A DNA stretch of 64,000 nt from Shimia sp. SK013 (GTDB lineage: Bacteria > Pseudomonadota > Alphaproteobacteria > Rhodobacterales > Rhodobacteraceae). The stretch's first letter is position 1, and each line of letters starts with the position of its first letter. The notes under the pieces were generated by a model. That model saw only the letters and a list, made by a program, of their open reading frames with translations. It was not told the origin of the DNA and ran no database searches. The DNA is taken from NCBI RefSeq assembly GCF_001292625.1, contig NZ_LAJH01000013.1, forward strand, positions 1 through 64,000. The letters are read 5' to 3'. Positions 28,199 to 38,268 of this stretch are shown piece by piece. Both the position numbers and the translations under genes were made by a program.

Positions 28199-29065
28199 AT
28201 GATCGGCAAGGCCCGCCAGACCAAGGACGGCATCCGCATCCACGATTCTTCCGACTTCGCCGGCATGCACGCCGCCGGCGCGCTGACAGCGCGCATTCTG
28301 GATGAGATCGCTGAACATGTCTTTCCGGGGCAATCCACCCGCGAACTCGATCGGATCATCGAGGAAAAAGTCGACGCCGCCGGCGCCAAATCCGCGACAA
28401 TCGGCTACCGCGGCTATGAACACGCCAGCTGCATTTCAGTAAACCATGTGGTGTGCCACGGCATTCCCGGCGCGCCGATTCCCAAAAGCGCCGGCGAAAC
28501 CGTCTCCAAAGACCTCGAAAAACGGCGCACCAACGACAGCCTTCAGGATGGCGATATCCTGAACATCGATGTGACGGTAATTGTTGACGGCTGGTTTGGC
28601 GACAGCAGCCGCATGTACATTGCCGGAACCCCATCGAAACACGCGAAAAAGCTGATTGATGTCACTCATGACGCGCTCATGAAGGGTATCGAGGCAGTCA
28701 GGCCCGGCAACACGTTTGGCGACATTGGCCACGCCATCCAAAGCTATGCCGAAAGCCACAAGATGTCGGTCGTGCGCGATTTCTGCGGCCATGGTTTGGG
28801 TCAGGTGTTCCACTCAAAGCCCAACGTGCTGCACTATGGCAAACCCGGCACAGAATCCGTTCTGGAAGAGGGCATGTTCTTCACCATAGAACCCATGATC
28901 AATCTGGGTCGGCCGGAAACTTTCACGCTCGCAGACGACTGGACCGCCGTCACGCGCGACAAAAAACTTTCCGCACAGTTTGAACACTCCATCGGAGTGA
29001 CGGCGACTGGGTTTGAGATCTTTACTCTATCCCCGACCGGCATTTTTCACCCGACCCGCCGCTGA
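28199..29065 (+). CDS. map: Type I methionine aminopeptidase
   Basis: The 288-residue enzyme has the pita-bread fold residues: HASCISVNHVVCHGIPG (substrate histidine), DGDILNIDVTV and DGWFGDSSRMY (the two metal aspartates), DFCGHGLGQVFH (histidine), FTIEPMIN (glutamate) and SAQFEHSIGVT (glutamate). It removes the initiator methionine. The frame is open for 74 codons upstream through the repeat element, but ATG 28199 gives the family start and follows GGAGCACCACAAG. A short extension of about 15 residues precedes the usual N-terminus. Confidence 0.95.
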   Translation: MIGKARQTKDGIRIHDSSDFAGMHAAGALTARILDEIAEHVFPGQSTRELDRIIEEKVDAAGAKSATIGYRGYEHASCISVNHVVCHGIPGAPIPKSAGETVSKDLEKRRTNDSLQDGDILNIDVTVIVDGWFGDSSRMYIAGTPSKHAKKLIDVTHDALMKGIEAVRPGNTFGDIGHAIQSYAESHKMSVVRDFCGHGLGQVFHSKPNVLHYGKPGTESVLEEGMFFTIEPMINLGRPETFTLADDWTAVTRDKKLSAQFEHSIGVTATGFEIFTLSPTGIFHPTRR

Positions 29066-29085
29066 ACAAAACCGCTGCATCTGAT

Positions 29086-29157
29086 CAAGGCCAACGCAGC
29101 GACCAACACTTGGCGTGGCCTTGAATCGGAACCGGAACGTTCGTTCCACACCGTTCC
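29086..29157. repeat. Convergent-gap hairpin and GGAAC/GTTCC palindrome cluster
   Basis: CAAGGCCAACGC (29086-29097) pairs with GCGTGGCCTTG (29113-29123) with one bulge, a likely terminator for the aminopeptidase gene. Immediately after it, GGAAC (29128), the palindrome GGAACG-TT-CGTTCC (29134-29147) and GTTCC (29153-29157) cluster within 30 bp. That cluster could be a protein-binding array. No gene is present in the gap to 29236. Confidence 0.5.
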
Positions 29158-29235
29158 AATTGCCTTGTTTGCGCCCCATAAAAAGGGTTCCCTCAAGGTG
29201 TTCTGTCACGTCGCGCTACGTAAACCGCTGCGTTG

Positions 29236-29760
29236 TCAGGCCACGTCGTATTGATAGGCATAGCCCGCATCGACCCTATTTTTCGTCAATGCACCAGCGA
29301 TCTCGCCAATTTTGAAGGACCCCGGGAACCCTGGCAAATCGTGGAATACCCCAGATGCCTCAGCCATGCTGGAAACGATGTATTCACCCGTGCCCGGGTT
29401 CACAAGGGCGACCGGGCTTTCGATGTTGCGATCCTGCCGCCCTGCGCTCACAGAGTGTTCCCCGATCTCGGCTTGCGCGGCGACATCACGCCAATACTCG
29501 TCCTGGCTCAACTCGGTCACCACCCAAAGCGGCTCGCACGGCGCCAGAAACGTGTCCTTTGCAAACTCATGCGCCAGCCCGTTTTGCCCAAGATCCGGCC
29601 CATCGGATCCTGTGGGTATGACCCACACCTGCCAACCGGAAAGGTCTTTCAAATCGGCGCCCGCGTTTTGAAAGGAAGCGATTTCGCCCCCGTCATTTGC
29701 CGTGCCGAACGAATTGGGCATGATATGTCGAAACGTAATGCCTTCGAGATTGAGTATCAT
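29236..29760 (-). CDS. Hypothetical protein
   Basis: I do not recognise this 174-residue protein. It is acidic, starts MILNLEGITFRHIMPNSFG, contains GWQVWVIPTGSDGPDLGQNG and a cysteine in FLAPCEPLW, and has no signal peptide or membrane helix. ATG 29760 is supported by GGAG about 10 nt upstream. A reading to 29799 lacks one. Its base composition and the AT-richer upstream region (29761-29960) differ somewhat from the neighbours, consistent with an accessory gene. It sits alone between a convergent aminopeptidase gene and rsmD. Confidence 0.65.
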   Translation of the reverse strand: MILNLEGITFRHIMPNSFGTANDGGEIASFQNAGADLKDLSGWQVWVIPTGSDGPDLGQNGLAHEFAKDTFLAPCEPLWVVTELSQDEYWRDVAAQAEIGEHSVSAGRQDRNIESPVALVNPGTGEYIVSSMAEASGVFHDLPGFPGSFKIGEIAGALTKNRVDAGYAYQYDVA

Positions 29761-29960
29761 AATAAGTGCTCCGAAATAAATTTCCGCTATCGAAACCATA
29801 AAAAGTATGGCGTTAACGGAGGTCTAACGCACTCAATCCAAATCGAAACCACGCGCAACCAGCACGTCAATTCTCAACAAATTTGGGCCCCCCTTTGCTC
29901 AGAACGGATCTTCCGGTGCGGGAATCCACCCATCCGAGCCTGCTCTCTCGCCCTGCGCCG

Positions 29961-30524
29961 TTAATCCGCTGGTTCCAAAAAGGTCACATGCGTGTCGCCA
30001 TACCGACGCTGATCCAAAGTCGAAAACCCGACTGGCGCCTGTTTTGGTGTACTTTCTTCCCAGACAACCAGCGCCGCGTCGTCTATCCAGCCGCCCTTGG
30101 ATGCGGCCCCAAGCGCGGTTTCTCCCAATCCCTTACCATAAGGCGGATCGAGAAAGATCAAATCAAAAGGCGCCTCCGTGTTTTCTGGTAGCCGGGTTGC
30201 ATCCGCCGCCATCAACCGGGTGCGCGGCTTGGCGCGCGTGATGCGAATGTTGTCGCGGATCAACTGACCGGACTTTCGCCCGTCATCGACAAAACACACA
30301 TGGTCCGCCCCGCGTGACAACGCCTCAAGCCCCAACGCTCCGGTCCCTGCAAACAGGTCAAGGACCCGCGCACCTTCGATCGGGTTGCCAAATTTACCGC
30401 CCAAAAGCACGTTGAAAAGGCTTTCGCGCACGCGATCCGTCGTGGGCCGCAAGTGCGCGCCTGCATCGCCTTTCCCCACGCTCGCCAGTGCCACCCCGCG
30501 AAACTCTCCTGCTATAATCCGCAT
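29961..30524 (-). CDS. rsmD: 16S rRNA (guanine966-N2)-methyltransferase
   Basis: The 187-residue Rossmann-fold methyltransferase has RIIAGEFRG at the N-terminus, LRPTTDRVRESLFNVL, the SAM motif VLDLFAGTGALGLEALSRGA and the catalytic FLDPPYGKG. RsmD methylates G966 of 16S rRNA. It follows the ferredoxin-reductase-like gene after 9 nt on the same strand. The length is normal. Confidence 0.96.
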   Translation of the reverse strand: MRIIAGEFRGVALASVGKGDAGAHLRPTTDRVRESLFNVLLGGKFGNPIEGARVLDLFAGTGALGLEALSRGADHVCFVDDGRKSGQLIRDNIRITRAKPRTRLMAADATRLPENTEAPFDLIFLDPPYGKGLGETALGAASKGGWIDDAALVVWEESTPKQAPVGFSTLDQRRYGDTHVTFLEPAD

Positions 30525-30533
30525 GACTGCTCC

Positions 30534-31742
30534 TTAGCCACGCATCAGCGCCTTGAGATCTGTATCAGGGTTCGAAATCGCCGCCGCATCCGGAGATTTT
30601 CCGCTTTCAATCAAGCGTTTGCCCACCATGTAATCGCGCGGCGCATTCATCGCGTCCACCGCCAGCAACGCATCACCCAGGTAGTACCAGAACGACACTG
30701 ACCCACCTTCGCCGTCACGCCGTACCACGTGGTCGTATCCCGTGTTCAGACCTGCAATCTGCAACTTCACATCATACTGATCCGACCAAAACCACGGCTT
30801 GGCGACATATTCTTTGCCCGCCCCCATAATGTTCTCGGCCACCACCTCGGCTTGATCAATCGCGTTTGGCACGCTTTCCAGCCGGATTCGGGTGCCGCGA
30901 TACGGAAAAGACGCGCAATCGCCCGCCGCCCAGACATCCGGATCAGAAGTCCGTCCCTGCGCGTCAGTCTTGATACCATTGTCTATCTCAAGCCCTGCCG
31001 CCTCCGCCAAGGCCGTCGCAGGCCCGATGCCCACGCCAACGATTACAAAATCCACATCCAGACTGCGCCCGTCACTCAAATCAGCACCGCTTACGCGCCC
31101 CTCACCGGTCAGGCGCTCAAGCCCGACACCTTCGATGATCTCGACGCCATGTGCGCTGTGTAAATCGCGAAAATAGTCGCTGGTTTGTGGCGCCGCGACC
31201 CTTTGCAGGATGCGATCCTCCATTTCCACCAACGTCACCTTAAGCCCTTTGGACGCCGCCACCGCCGCGGCTTCCAACCCGATGTAACCGCCGCCCACGA
31301 TCAGCGCGCTGCGCCCCTCGGCAAACTCAGGCGCCATGCCGTCTACGTCAGCCAACGTCCGCACAACATGAACGCCCTCAAGCGCGCCACCGATTGCTGG
31401 CGGCAACCGCCGTGGCACCGATCCGGTGGCCAGCACCAGCGAGTCATAGGAAACCTGCTGCCCGCCTGCGATCACCACTTTGTCGGCGCGGTCAATCGCG
31501 GTCACGGTTTCATTCAAATGCAGGTCGATGGCGTTCTCGCCATAGTAACTCTCGGGCCGCAGATAAAGCCGTTCGACGTCCATCTCTCCCAACAGGTATT
31601 TCTTGGACAAAGGCGGACGCTGATAAGGCGGTACATGTTCTTCGCCAATCAAAGTGATCTTGCCGCTAAACCCACCTGAACGCAGCTTTGCAACACAAGA
31701 CGCTCCGGCCTGTCCGGCCCCGATCACAACAATCTGCGTCAC
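30534..31742 (-). CDS. FAD-dependent NAD(P)H:ferredoxin/rubredoxin reductase-like oxidoreductase
   Basis: The 402-residue protein has an N-terminal FAD site, VVIGAGQAGASCVAKLR, the characteristic PPYQRPPLSKKYL, the NAD site ALIVGGGYIGLEAAAVAA and the GDCASFPY FAD motif. It ends with the reductase C-domain (FWSDQYDVKLQIAG). Such proteins feed electrons to ferredoxins of oxygenase or P450 systems. No partner ferredoxin is adjacent. A GTG start at 31742 is used because GGGAGAG lies just upstream. Confidence 0.92.
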   Translation of the reverse strand: MTQIVVIGAGQAGASCVAKLRSGGFSGKITLIGEEHVPPYQRPPLSKKYLLGEMDVERLYLRPESYYGENAIDLHLNETVTAIDRADKVVIAGGQQVSYDSLVLATGSVPRRLPPAIGGALEGVHVVRTLADVDGMAPEFAEGRSALIVGGGYIGLEAAAVAASKGLKVTLVEMEDRILQRVAAPQTSDYFRDLHSAHGVEIIEGVGLERLTGEGRVSGADLSDGRSLDVDFVIVGVGIGPATALAEAAGLEIDNGIKTDAQGRTSDPDVWAAGDCASFPYRGTRIRLESVPNAIDQAEVVAENIMGAGKEYVAKPWFWSDQYDVKLQIAGLNTGYDHVVRRDGEGGSVSFWYYLGDALLAVDAMNAPRDYMVGKRLIESGKSPDAAAISNPDTDLKALMRG

Positions 31743-31828
31743 GTCACTCTCCCTTATTTGATTTGCCTAAACCGCCCGCGAGCCTATATCGCCATCCACA
31801 GGAAACGCAAACAAAGAGACCACCTCCC

Positions 31829-32317
31829 ATGACAATTTCAGCTGGCGATACATTGCCCTCGGGCACCCTCATGAAACTTGGCAACGCCGGTCCCGAACCG
31901 GTCGCTCTCGAAAGCCTCACCAAGGGACGCAAAATTGTGCTTTTCGGCCTGCCCGGCGCCTATACCTCGACCTGTTCTGCCGCGCATTTGCCAAGCTTTA
32001 TGCGCAACGCAGACGCCCTCAAAGCCAAAGGCATCGACGAGGTGATCTGTATGTCGGTAAACGACCCTTGGGTCATGGACGCCTGGGACAAGTCAATGGG
32101 CGCGTCCGAGGCAGGCGTGACCATGCTCACCGATCCGGACGGCACGCTGACAGTGGCCATGGGGCTGGATTTTTCCGCGCCTCCCGTGGGTTTCATCAAC
32201 CGCACCCGCCGCTTTGCCGCGATCGTAACCGACGGCGTTGTGGACCTGTTGAACGAAGAAGAAGAGCGCGGCGTCTGTACCTTCACGGCCGGTGAAACCA
32301 TCCTCGACGCACTTTAA
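31829..32317 (+). CDS. Peroxiredoxin, Prx5/PRDX5-like
   Basis: The 162-residue thioredoxin-fold peroxidase has the peroxidatic site PGAYTSTCSAAHLPSF, with Cys about residue 50 in the usual PGAxTxTCS context. It also has ICMSVNDPWVMDAW and the GVCTFTAGETIL tail. It reduces H2O2 and organic peroxides, probably with a glutathione or thioredoxin donor. It is divergent from the reductase gene, with 86 bp between the start codons. Confidence 0.95.
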   Translation: MTISAGDTLPSGTLMKLGNAGPEPVALESLTKGRKIVLFGLPGAYTSTCSAAHLPSFMRNADALKAKGIDEVICMSVNDPWVMDAWDKSMGASEAGVTMLTDPDGTLTVAMGLDFSAPPVGFINRTRRFAAIVTDGVVDLLNEEEERGVCTFTAGETILDAL

Positions 32318-32331
32318 CTTACGCCACTTGC

Positions 32332-32359
32332 GTCGTCCGCGCGTCAAAACGCGGACGAC
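32332..32359. terminator. Shared hairpin between convergent peroxiredoxin and phhB genes
   Basis: GTCGTCCGCG and CGCGGACGAC form a perfect 10-bp stem with an 8-nt loop, ending directly at the phhB stop codon. There is no long T-run on either side, so it may act as a 3' stabiliser as much as an intrinsic terminator. Confidence 0.6.
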
Positions 32360-32656
32360 CTAGTTGACCAACCCGTCCATTTTGCGGGCCAGCTTGGCAT
32401 CCAGCGCCGAAAGCCCGCCCACATCATGTGTGCTCAGCACCACGTCAACGCGGTTGTAGACGTTGAACCACTCCGGATGGTGGTTCCATTTTTCCGCCCA
32501 CATCGCGGCCCGCGTCATCCAGCCAAACGCCTCCACAAAACTGCCAAACTTGAAAGTTTTGGTGATCGCGTCGCGACCCTCAACCATGTGCCAGCCGCTC
32601 TCAAACAGCGGCCCCAAGACGGCGTCCCGCGCCGCGTCGCTCAATACTTCGCTCAT
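32360..32656 (-). CDS. phhB: 4a-hydroxytetrahydrobiopterin dehydratase (PCD/DCoH)
   Basis: The 98-residue single-domain protein has the dehydratase core: [29 protein letters not shown] with the two catalytic histidines, then [16 protein letters not shown]. It recycles the carbinolamine made by aromatic amino-acid hydroxylases and can be present for other pterin roles. No phhA is visible in the window. The gene ahead of it overlaps its start by 4 nt. Confidence 0.95.
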   Translation of the reverse strand: MSEVLSDAARDAVLGPLFESGWHMVEGRDAITKTFKFGSFVEAFGWMTRAAMWAEKWNHHPEWFNVYNRVDVVLSTHDVGGLSALDAKLARKMDGLVN

Positions 32657-33840
32657 TCGTGGTCCTCCTGTGGTGCGTTGCGAAATGGCCCCCAGCCGGT
32701 CAACACCTCAATCTCTTCGCTGACAGCTGCCCGCTCCGCTTCCAGATAGTTGGCAATCGCCTCGCGAAACCCCGCGTCGCGTATCCAATGCAGCGAATGG
32801 GTCTCCACCGGCAAGTACCCCCGCGCCAGCTTGTGTTCGCCCTGCGCGCCCGCTTCCACGGTCTTCAACCCATTGGCAATCGCCCAATCAATCGCCTGAT
32901 AGTAGCACAATTCGAAATGCACGCAGGCATGATGCTCCCCACAGCCCCAATACCGCCCATAAAGCGTCTCGCGTCCGATCATGTTCATGGCACCGGCCAC
33001 AGGCACGCCATCGCGCATTGCAAAAACCATCAGAATGTCGTCGCGCAGGGTGTCATGCGCGATGTCAAAAAACGCCCGCGTCAAATAAGGCGAGCCCCAT
33101 TTGCGCGCGCCGGTGTCCTGATAAAACTGCCACATCGCGTCCCAGTGTTGAGGCTCAATATCGCCGCCTGTGACAGCAATAATCTCACCACCAAACGCCT
33201 GTGCGGTGGCGCGCTCCTTGCGGATGTTCTTGCGTTTGCGCGAACTCAGTGCCGCCAGAAAATCATCAAAACTGCCGTAGCCGTCATTCACCCAATGAAA
33301 CTGCTGCCCTGTTCGGTGCAACAAGCCCATTTCGCGGCCCGCCGCCGCCTCTGCGTCGCTGCAAAAGGTGATATGCGCGCCCGATACCTCATTGTCCGAC
33401 GCCACTTGCACCATGCCTTGCACCAAGGCTGCTTGTCCCGCAGCCTCAAATCCCGGACGCGTCAGAAACCGCCGTCCTGTTACGGGTGAAAACGGCACTG
33501 CCACCTGTAATTTCGGATAATACCGCCCGCCGGCATTTTCATAGGCATGCGCCCAGTTGTGATCGAATACATATTCGCCCTGACTGTGCGACTTGGCATA
33601 AAGCGGCGCCACCGCAATCATATGCCCGTCAGATTTGGCCGTCAGGTATCGCGGTTGCCAGCCCGTGCCCGGCCCCACCGATCCGCTCTCTTCAAGTGCG
33701 CTTAGAAACCGATGTGTGGTGAATGGATCATTCGCGCGCTCACCGTCTTCGGCTTCCGGACAGGCGCAAGCGTCCCACACTTCACGCGGGATCGACGCCA
33801 GCGACATGTGCAATTCGATTTCGATCTGTCCGCCGTCCAT
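32653..33840 (-). CDS. GNAT/FemAB-like peptidogalycan-type acyltransferase (DUF482)
   Basis: The 395-residue protein has the DUF482 pattern: [17 protein letters not shown] at the N-terminus, [56 protein letters not shown] and [15 protein letters not shown] near the end. Proteins of this group have two GNAT-like folds and are presumed acyltransferases of unknown substrate. It precedes phhB with a 4-nt overlap. Confidence 0.88.
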   Translation of the reverse strand: MDGGQIEIELHMSLASIPREVWDACACPEAEDGERANDPFTTHRFLSALEESGSVGPGTGWQPRYLTAKSDGHMIAVAPLYAKSHSQGEYVFDHNWAHAYENAGGRYYPKLQVAVPFSPVTGRRFLTRPGFEAAGQAALVQGMVQVASDNEVSGAHITFCSDAEAAAGREMGLLHRTGQQFHWVNDGYGSFDDFLAALSSRKRKNIRKERATAQAFGGEIIAVTGGDIEPQHWDAMWQFYQDTGARKWGSPYLTRAFFDIAHDTLRDDILMVFAMRDGVPVAGAMNMIGRETLYGRYWGCGEHHACVHFELCYYQAIDWAIANGLKTVEAGAQGEHKLARGYLPVETHSLHWIRDAGFREAIANYLEAERAAVSEEIEVLTGWGPFRNAPQEDHE

Positions 33841-33903
33841 TTGCGCCTCCTTGCTCTGATACTATCTGGCAAGTTTTACGCCGGCTGCAAGCACATGGAT
33901 CGC

Positions 33904-34674
33904 TCAGACGTCGGGAAATGCCGCGAGGTAGCCCTCAAAGGTCACGTTTTCCGCAACCTGCCGCGCAATGGCGTCCTGCTCGGCCGACCGGATCGTCCAG
34001 GTGAACACATGCGCGCCCGCCGCCTTAAGCTCCGCCACCCGTGGCCGCTTCAGGTCGCTGGCCTGATGGCTGATGAACGACGCGCCCACGCGGTCGTACT
34101 CCGCAATCTGGCGCAACTCATCGCGCACTGCTGGCTTAAGCAGTTGCCAATCCTGCGCAGAATAGCCATCCGTCACTATCCCGCGCGGCACATCCGGTGC
34201 CAATTCCGCCAGTTTCGCGACGCTGTGCGGATTGAACGACATAAAGGCCAAAGGCCCGTCGTAGCGTGCCACATCACGCGCCGCCGCCTCTTCCAGCGCG
34301 CCGATGTTTGGCCCCATCACACCGTCCTGATCCTTGATCTCGACCAACACAGGCACCCGCCCCGCCACCAGCGCCAGCACCTCGGCGAATGTGGGGATGC
34401 CTTCATCTCCGCCCTTAAGCGGGATCCCGGCCAACTCTGCCGCGGTGCGCTGCTGAACAGCGCCCTTGGCCTCGGCCAACCGCTCAAGCTGATAGTCATG
34501 AAATACTATTGCCACGCCGTCGCGGGACAATTGCAGATCTATTTCAATGCCATAGCCATGGTCAATAGCCGCGCGGATCGCCGCGCGGCTGTTTTCCGGA
34601 CGCCCGTCAGTGACATCGTGCAAGGCCCGATGCGCCAATGGCGTCGTGACAAAACGAGGGTCCAATTTGGGCAT
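33904..34674 (-). CDS. Glycerophosphodiester phosphodiesterase
   Basis: The 256-residue GDPD TIM barrel has LAHRALHD, PENSRAAIRAAIDHGYGIEIDLQLSRDG (metal-binding Glu and Asp), VFHDYQLERL (catalytic His) and VLVEIKDQ. The C-terminal FTWTIRS is typical of cytoplasmic UgpQ-like enzymes. It releases glycerol-3-phosphate from glycerophosphodiesters. There is no signal peptide, so it is cytoplasmic. The next gene upstream (RidA) ends 9 nt before its start codon. Confidence 0.92.
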   Translation of the reverse strand: MPKLDPRFVTTPLAHRALHDVTDGRPENSRAAIRAAIDHGYGIEIDLQLSRDGVAIVFHDYQLERLAEAKGAVQQRTAAELAGIPLKGGDEGIPTFAEVLALVAGRVPVLVEIKDQDGVMGPNIGALEEAAARDVARYDGPLAFMSFNPHSVAKLAELAPDVPRGIVTDGYSAQDWQLLKPAVRDELRQIAEYDRVGASFISHQASDLKRPRVAELKAAGAHVFTWTIRSAEQDAIARQVAENVTFEGYLAAFPDV

Positions 34675-34683
34675 AGCGCCCCC

Positions 34684-35145
34684 TTATTTGATCTGGAAGA
34701 TGCCTTCGATCTCGACAGCAACACCCAAAGGCAGTGCTCCGGCGGATACAGCAGACCGCGAATGACGGCCCTTTTCGCCCAGCGCTTCGACAAGGAAATC
34801 AGACGCGCCGTTGATGACTTTGGGCTGCTCGGTGTAATCGCCGGTCGAGTTCACGAACCCGGTCAGCTTGACCACCCGCACCAAACGGTCCAGATCGCCG
34901 CCACAGGCAGCTTTTACTGCAGCGAGAAGGCCAATGGCGCATGTTTTGGCGGCTGCGGCACCTGCGTCGGTCTCAAGGTCGCGACCGAGTTTGCCGAGGA
35001 TCAAACCATCGGCATTCTGTGAAATCTGACCAGAGATATAGACGATGTCACCGACCTGAACGAACGGCACATAGTTGGCGGCAGGTGCCGCCACATCAGG
35101 CAGGCTCACACCCAGTTCTGCAAGACGTGTTTCAATAGCACTCAT
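34684..35145 (-). CDS. RidA/YjgF family protein
   Basis: The 153-residue protein belongs to the longer RidA-like subgroup: YVPFVQVGDIVYISGQISQNADG, LAAVKAACGGDLDRLVRVVKLTGFVNSTGDYTEQPKV, HSRSAVSAGALPLGVAVEIEGIFQIK. The SRSAVSAGALP arginine matches the enamine/imine deaminase active site. The conserved subgroup function is imine deamination or substrate binding. It is first of a likely two-gene unit with the GDPD. Confidence 0.9.
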   Translation of the reverse strand: MSAIETRLAELGVSLPDVAAPAANYVPFVQVGDIVYISGQISQNADGLILGKLGRDLETDAGAAAAKTCAIGLLAAVKAACGGDLDRLVRVVKLTGFVNSTGDYTEQPKVINGASDFLVEALGEKGRHSRSAVSAGALPLGVAVEIEGIFQIK

Positions 35146-35221
35146 GATTTAGCTCCCATCACGGTTGTCGCGGCGACGCTAATCCGCCACGACCCGTTTT
35201 AAAAGTGCAAATCCACCACGT

Positions 35222-36538
35222 TTAATTCTCGCGGAAGGCCTTCACGAAATAGTCCGACAACGGCTTGATCAAATACGCCAGCGGTGTGCGGTCCTGCGTG
35301 CGCAAATAGGCGTCCACCGGCATGCCCGGGATCAGCGCGACATCTGTGGGCAGTTTGGTTTCCTCGCCCTCCGCCAACTCAATCTCGGTGCGGTAAAACG
35401 ACATGCCCGTCGCCTCATCCTGAAACGCATCCGCCGAAATCTGCGTCACCCGCCCGATCAACTCGGGTGTGGTGCGCTGGTCAAACGCCGAAAAGCGCAA
35501 GGTCACGTCCTGGCCGGGATAAACCTGATCGACGTGGATTGTCGGCACTTGTGTCGCGATCACCAGCGGCCGGTCCTGTGGCACCACGAACAGCACTGGA
35601 TCAGCTGGCCGGATTACAGATTGCAACGCAAACACCTGCAGACCATAGACCACGCCTGCCACCGGAGACCGTATCTCAAGCCGGTCCAATCGGGACAAGA
35701 TACTTAAGCGCTTCTCGATCAACTCCAACTCGCTAAATCGCAGATCCCGCAGTGTGGTGATCGCTTCTTCGCGCCGCGCCGTCGTCAGCTTTAGCTTTTC
35801 AATGTCGATCTCGGTGATGCGCCCTTCGGCTTGCGCGCGGTTCGCAGTCAACTCGCCCACGCGCCCCGCAAGGCCCGCTTCTTCGCGTTGCAATCCCAAG
35901 ACCCGCGCCGCCTGCGCCAACCCTTTGTCCAAAAGTTGCTGTTGATCCGCCAATTCCTGCTGAATGAGGGTCAATTGCACGCCCATCGCCTGAATCTGTG
36001 CATTGATTCCTTCAATCTGGTTTCCGATCTGCACAACCTGTTTGTTCAGTTGCTCGTTGGCTTGCTTCAACGTATCGCGACGCGCGTGAAACAGGTTGCG
36101 CTGGCCGCCGACGATCCCGGCCACATCGCCGTCCTCTGCCGCCGCCTTCAGAAGATCCAGCTCAAAGGCAATCTCTTCCAACCCGTCACGTTCCGCCTCA
36201 AGCCGACCGCGACGCGCCATCATCTCCCACAATTGGCCTTCCACCACCGTACGTTCGGACTCCAGCAACGAGTCGTCCAAGCGGATCAACAGCTGTCCCG
36301 CCTCTACGATGTCGCCCTCATCAACTTTGATTTCGGTGACAATGCCACCGTCAATGTGTTGCACCACCTGACGGTTGCGGTCCACCTCGACCCGGCCCGA
36401 TGCGATGATGGCGCCGGAAATCTCGGTCATCACGGACCATGTCCCAAATCCGCCCAACAACACCGCCAGCGCGAGGATGCCAAAGATCAAAGGTCCGCGC
36501 ACACCAAATTGGTTCCGCGACTTATCCGCGTTGCTCAT
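35222..36538 (-). CDS. HlyD-family type I secretion periplasmic adaptor
   Basis: The 438-residue protein has a short cytoplasmic N-terminus and one membrane helix ([17 protein letters not shown]). A lipoyl half-motif [20 protein letters not shown], a long alpha-helical hairpin of about 200 residues, the second lipoyl half and the C-terminal [10 protein letters not shown] barrel follow. This is the HlyD/PrtE membrane-fusion architecture that bridges the ABC exporter and TolC. Its ATG overlaps the ABC gene stop (ATGA), so the two form one unit. Confidence 0.94.
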   Translation of the reverse strand: MSNADKSRNQFGVRGPLIFGILALAVLLGGFGTWSVMTEISGAIIASGRVEVDRNRQVVQHIDGGIVTEIKVDEGDIVEAGQLLIRLDDSLLESERTVVEGQLWEMMARRGRLEAERDGLEEIAFELDLLKAAAEDGDVAGIVGGQRNLFHARRDTLKQANEQLNKQVVQIGNQIEGINAQIQAMGVQLTLIQQELADQQQLLDKGLAQAARVLGLQREEAGLAGRVGELTANRAQAEGRITEIDIEKLKLTTARREEAITTLRDLRFSELELIEKRLSILSRLDRLEIRSPVAGVVYGLQVFALQSVIRPADPVLFVVPQDRPLVIATQVPTIHVDQVYPGQDVTLRFSAFDQRTTPELIGRVTQISADAFQDEATGMSFYRTEIELAEGEETKLPTDVALIPGMPVDAYLRTQDRTPLAYLIKPLSDYFVKAFREN

Positions 36539-38268
36539 TGCACGCCCCCCGGACCGGCCCCGCCCTGCACATCCTGATAATTTTTCAACACGTCTTTCAT
36601 CACTTCGTCCCGTGGGCCAAACGCCCGCCGCCCGCCATTCTCCAGCATCAGCAACAGATCGCATTCTTTGATCGCAGCCGGCCGGTGCGCCATAATCAGC
36701 ACAGACCGCCCTTCCGCTTTCGCAGCCCTGATCGCATTGTTCAGCGCATTAGAGCCTTCGTTGTCGAGGTTGGAGTTCGGCTCATCAAGCACCATAAACA
36801 CCGGATCGCCATACATCGCCCGCGCCAACCCGATCCGTTGGATCTGTCCACCAGACAGGCGCCCGCCATGTGCGGCCACTTGCGTGTCATAGCCGTTCGG
36901 CAGCTTCAGGATCATCTCGTGCGCATCCGCTTTGCGCGCAGCAGCAACAACCATCTCAGGGTCCGGCGCTTCGGCCAACCGCGCAATGTTTTCCGCGATT
37001 GTCCCGTCAAAAAGCTCAACCCGCTGCGGCAAATATCCGATGTATTTGCCCAGATCATTGGGGTCGTATTGCTCCAATGCGGCCCCATCCAGTCGCACTT
37101 TGCCACCGGCAGGACGCCACACACCGGTCAAGGCCCGTGCCAAGGTTGATTTCCCTGCACCTGACGGCCCAATCACGCCAACAGCCTGACCGGGCTTCAA
37201 TTCAAAACTCACCATGCGCAATGTGGCTTGCGACTCTCCGGGCGGCAGCACCGTCAACTGCTGCACTTCAAGCCGTGCGTCCGGCACCGGCAACTTGGTG
37301 CGCTGCGGCTCGGGTGGCACTTCACTCAGCAACGCCGCGAGGTTCGTCCACCCACGGCGCGCGGCCTGCACAACTTGCCATTGGTTCACCGCTTGCTCCA
37401 CCGGCGCCAAAGCGCGACCCAACAGAATTGAACCTGCAATCATCGCCCCTGGGCTGACTTCGCCCTTAAGCGCCAGATAGGCCCCAAGCCCCAACATCGC
37501 CGACTGCAGGAACAGCCGGAATGTCTTGGTCACCGACGAAAATCCGCCCCCGCGATCCGATGCGGCCAAGGTCGCCAACAACGACCGGTCGCGGGCTTTT
37601 TCCCACCTGCCGAACGCTGCCTCACGCATGCCCAGCGCACTGACCATTTCGGCTTCGCCCTGCATTTGCGACGACATCCGGTTGGCGTAATGGCCAGCTG
37701 TGGCCATCTCCGCCGACAAACGGCGGGTTGAGAACTGGTTGATCACCGTCACCACAATCAACACACCACCCCCGACAATCGCCAAAGCGCCCAGCCAAGG
37801 GTGAAAAAGTGCGATGCCCACCAAAAAGACCGGCGTCCACGGCAAGTCAAAAACACTCATCAAAACCGGAGACGTCATCAAGCGTTGCACCGATTCCAGA
37901 TCCGACAACCCGGTTTCCGCCCGCTGCGACGTACCCAGCGCTGACCGGCGCATCGCCGCGTCAAACACCCGGCGGTCCATCCGCGCCTGAAACCGCGCCC
38001 CAACGCGTGCCATCACACGCCCACGCGCAAAATCCAGAATACCCATCATGGCAAACAGGAACGTCGCCAAAAGGGCCATCGCAAACAGCGTCTCTTCGGA
38101 CTGACTGCCCAACACGCGGTCATAAACCTGCAACATAAAAAGCGGTCCGGTCAGCATCAGCAAGTTCACAAAGACGCTGAACAATCCCACGGCCCAATAC
38201 AGCGTCCGGCTTTCCGCCCGCGCGCTGCGCAATTCTTCCAATCCGTTGTGGGGGGATCTGGCGTTCAT
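36535..38268 (-). CDS. Type I secretion system permease/ATPase (PrtD-like)
   Basis: The 577-residue half-transporter has five to six membrane helices in the first 310 residues. The ABC domain has Walker [11 protein letters not shown]-loop [19 protein letters not shown], signature LSGGQIQR and Walker B VFMVLDEP. It is of the PrtD/RsaD/AprD class, which lacks the HlyB C39-like domain. ATG 38268 with AGGA upstream is preferred over the TTG three bases earlier. No RTX-repeat substrate gene is encoded in this window. Confidence 0.94.
   Translation of the reverse strand: MNARSPHNGLEELRSARAESRTLYWAVGLFSVFVNLLMLTGPLFMLQVYDRVLGSQSEETLFAMALLATFLFAMMGILDFARGRVMARVGARFQARMDRRVFDAAMRRSALGTSQRAETGLSDLESVQRLMTSPVLMSVFDLPWTPVFLVGIALFHPWLGALAIVGGGVLIVVTVINQFSTRRLSAEMATAGHYANRMSSQMQGEAEMVSALGMREAAFGRWEKARDRSLLATLAASDRGGGFSSVTKTFRLFLQSAMLGLGAYLALKGEVSPGAMIAGSILLGRALAPVEQAVNQWQVVQAARRGWTNLAALLSEVPPEPQRTKLPVPDARLEVQQLTVLPPGESQATLRMVSFELKPGQAVGVIGPSGAGKSTLARALTGVWRPAGGKVRLDGAALEQYDPNDLGKYIGYLPQRVELFDGTIAENIARLAEAPDPEMVVAAARKADAHEMILKLPNGYDTQVAAHGGRLSGGQIQRIGLARAMYGDPVFMVLDEPNSNLDNEGSNALNNAIRAAKAEGRSVLIMAHRPAAIKECDLLLMLENGGRRAFGPRDEVMKDVLKNYQDVQGGAGPGGVQ

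Noticed and set aside
33712-35022. 436-codon plus-strand frame opposite the GDPD and RidA genes
   Set aside because: Spans two real minus-strand genes and the gap between them, which a real gene would not do in this way.
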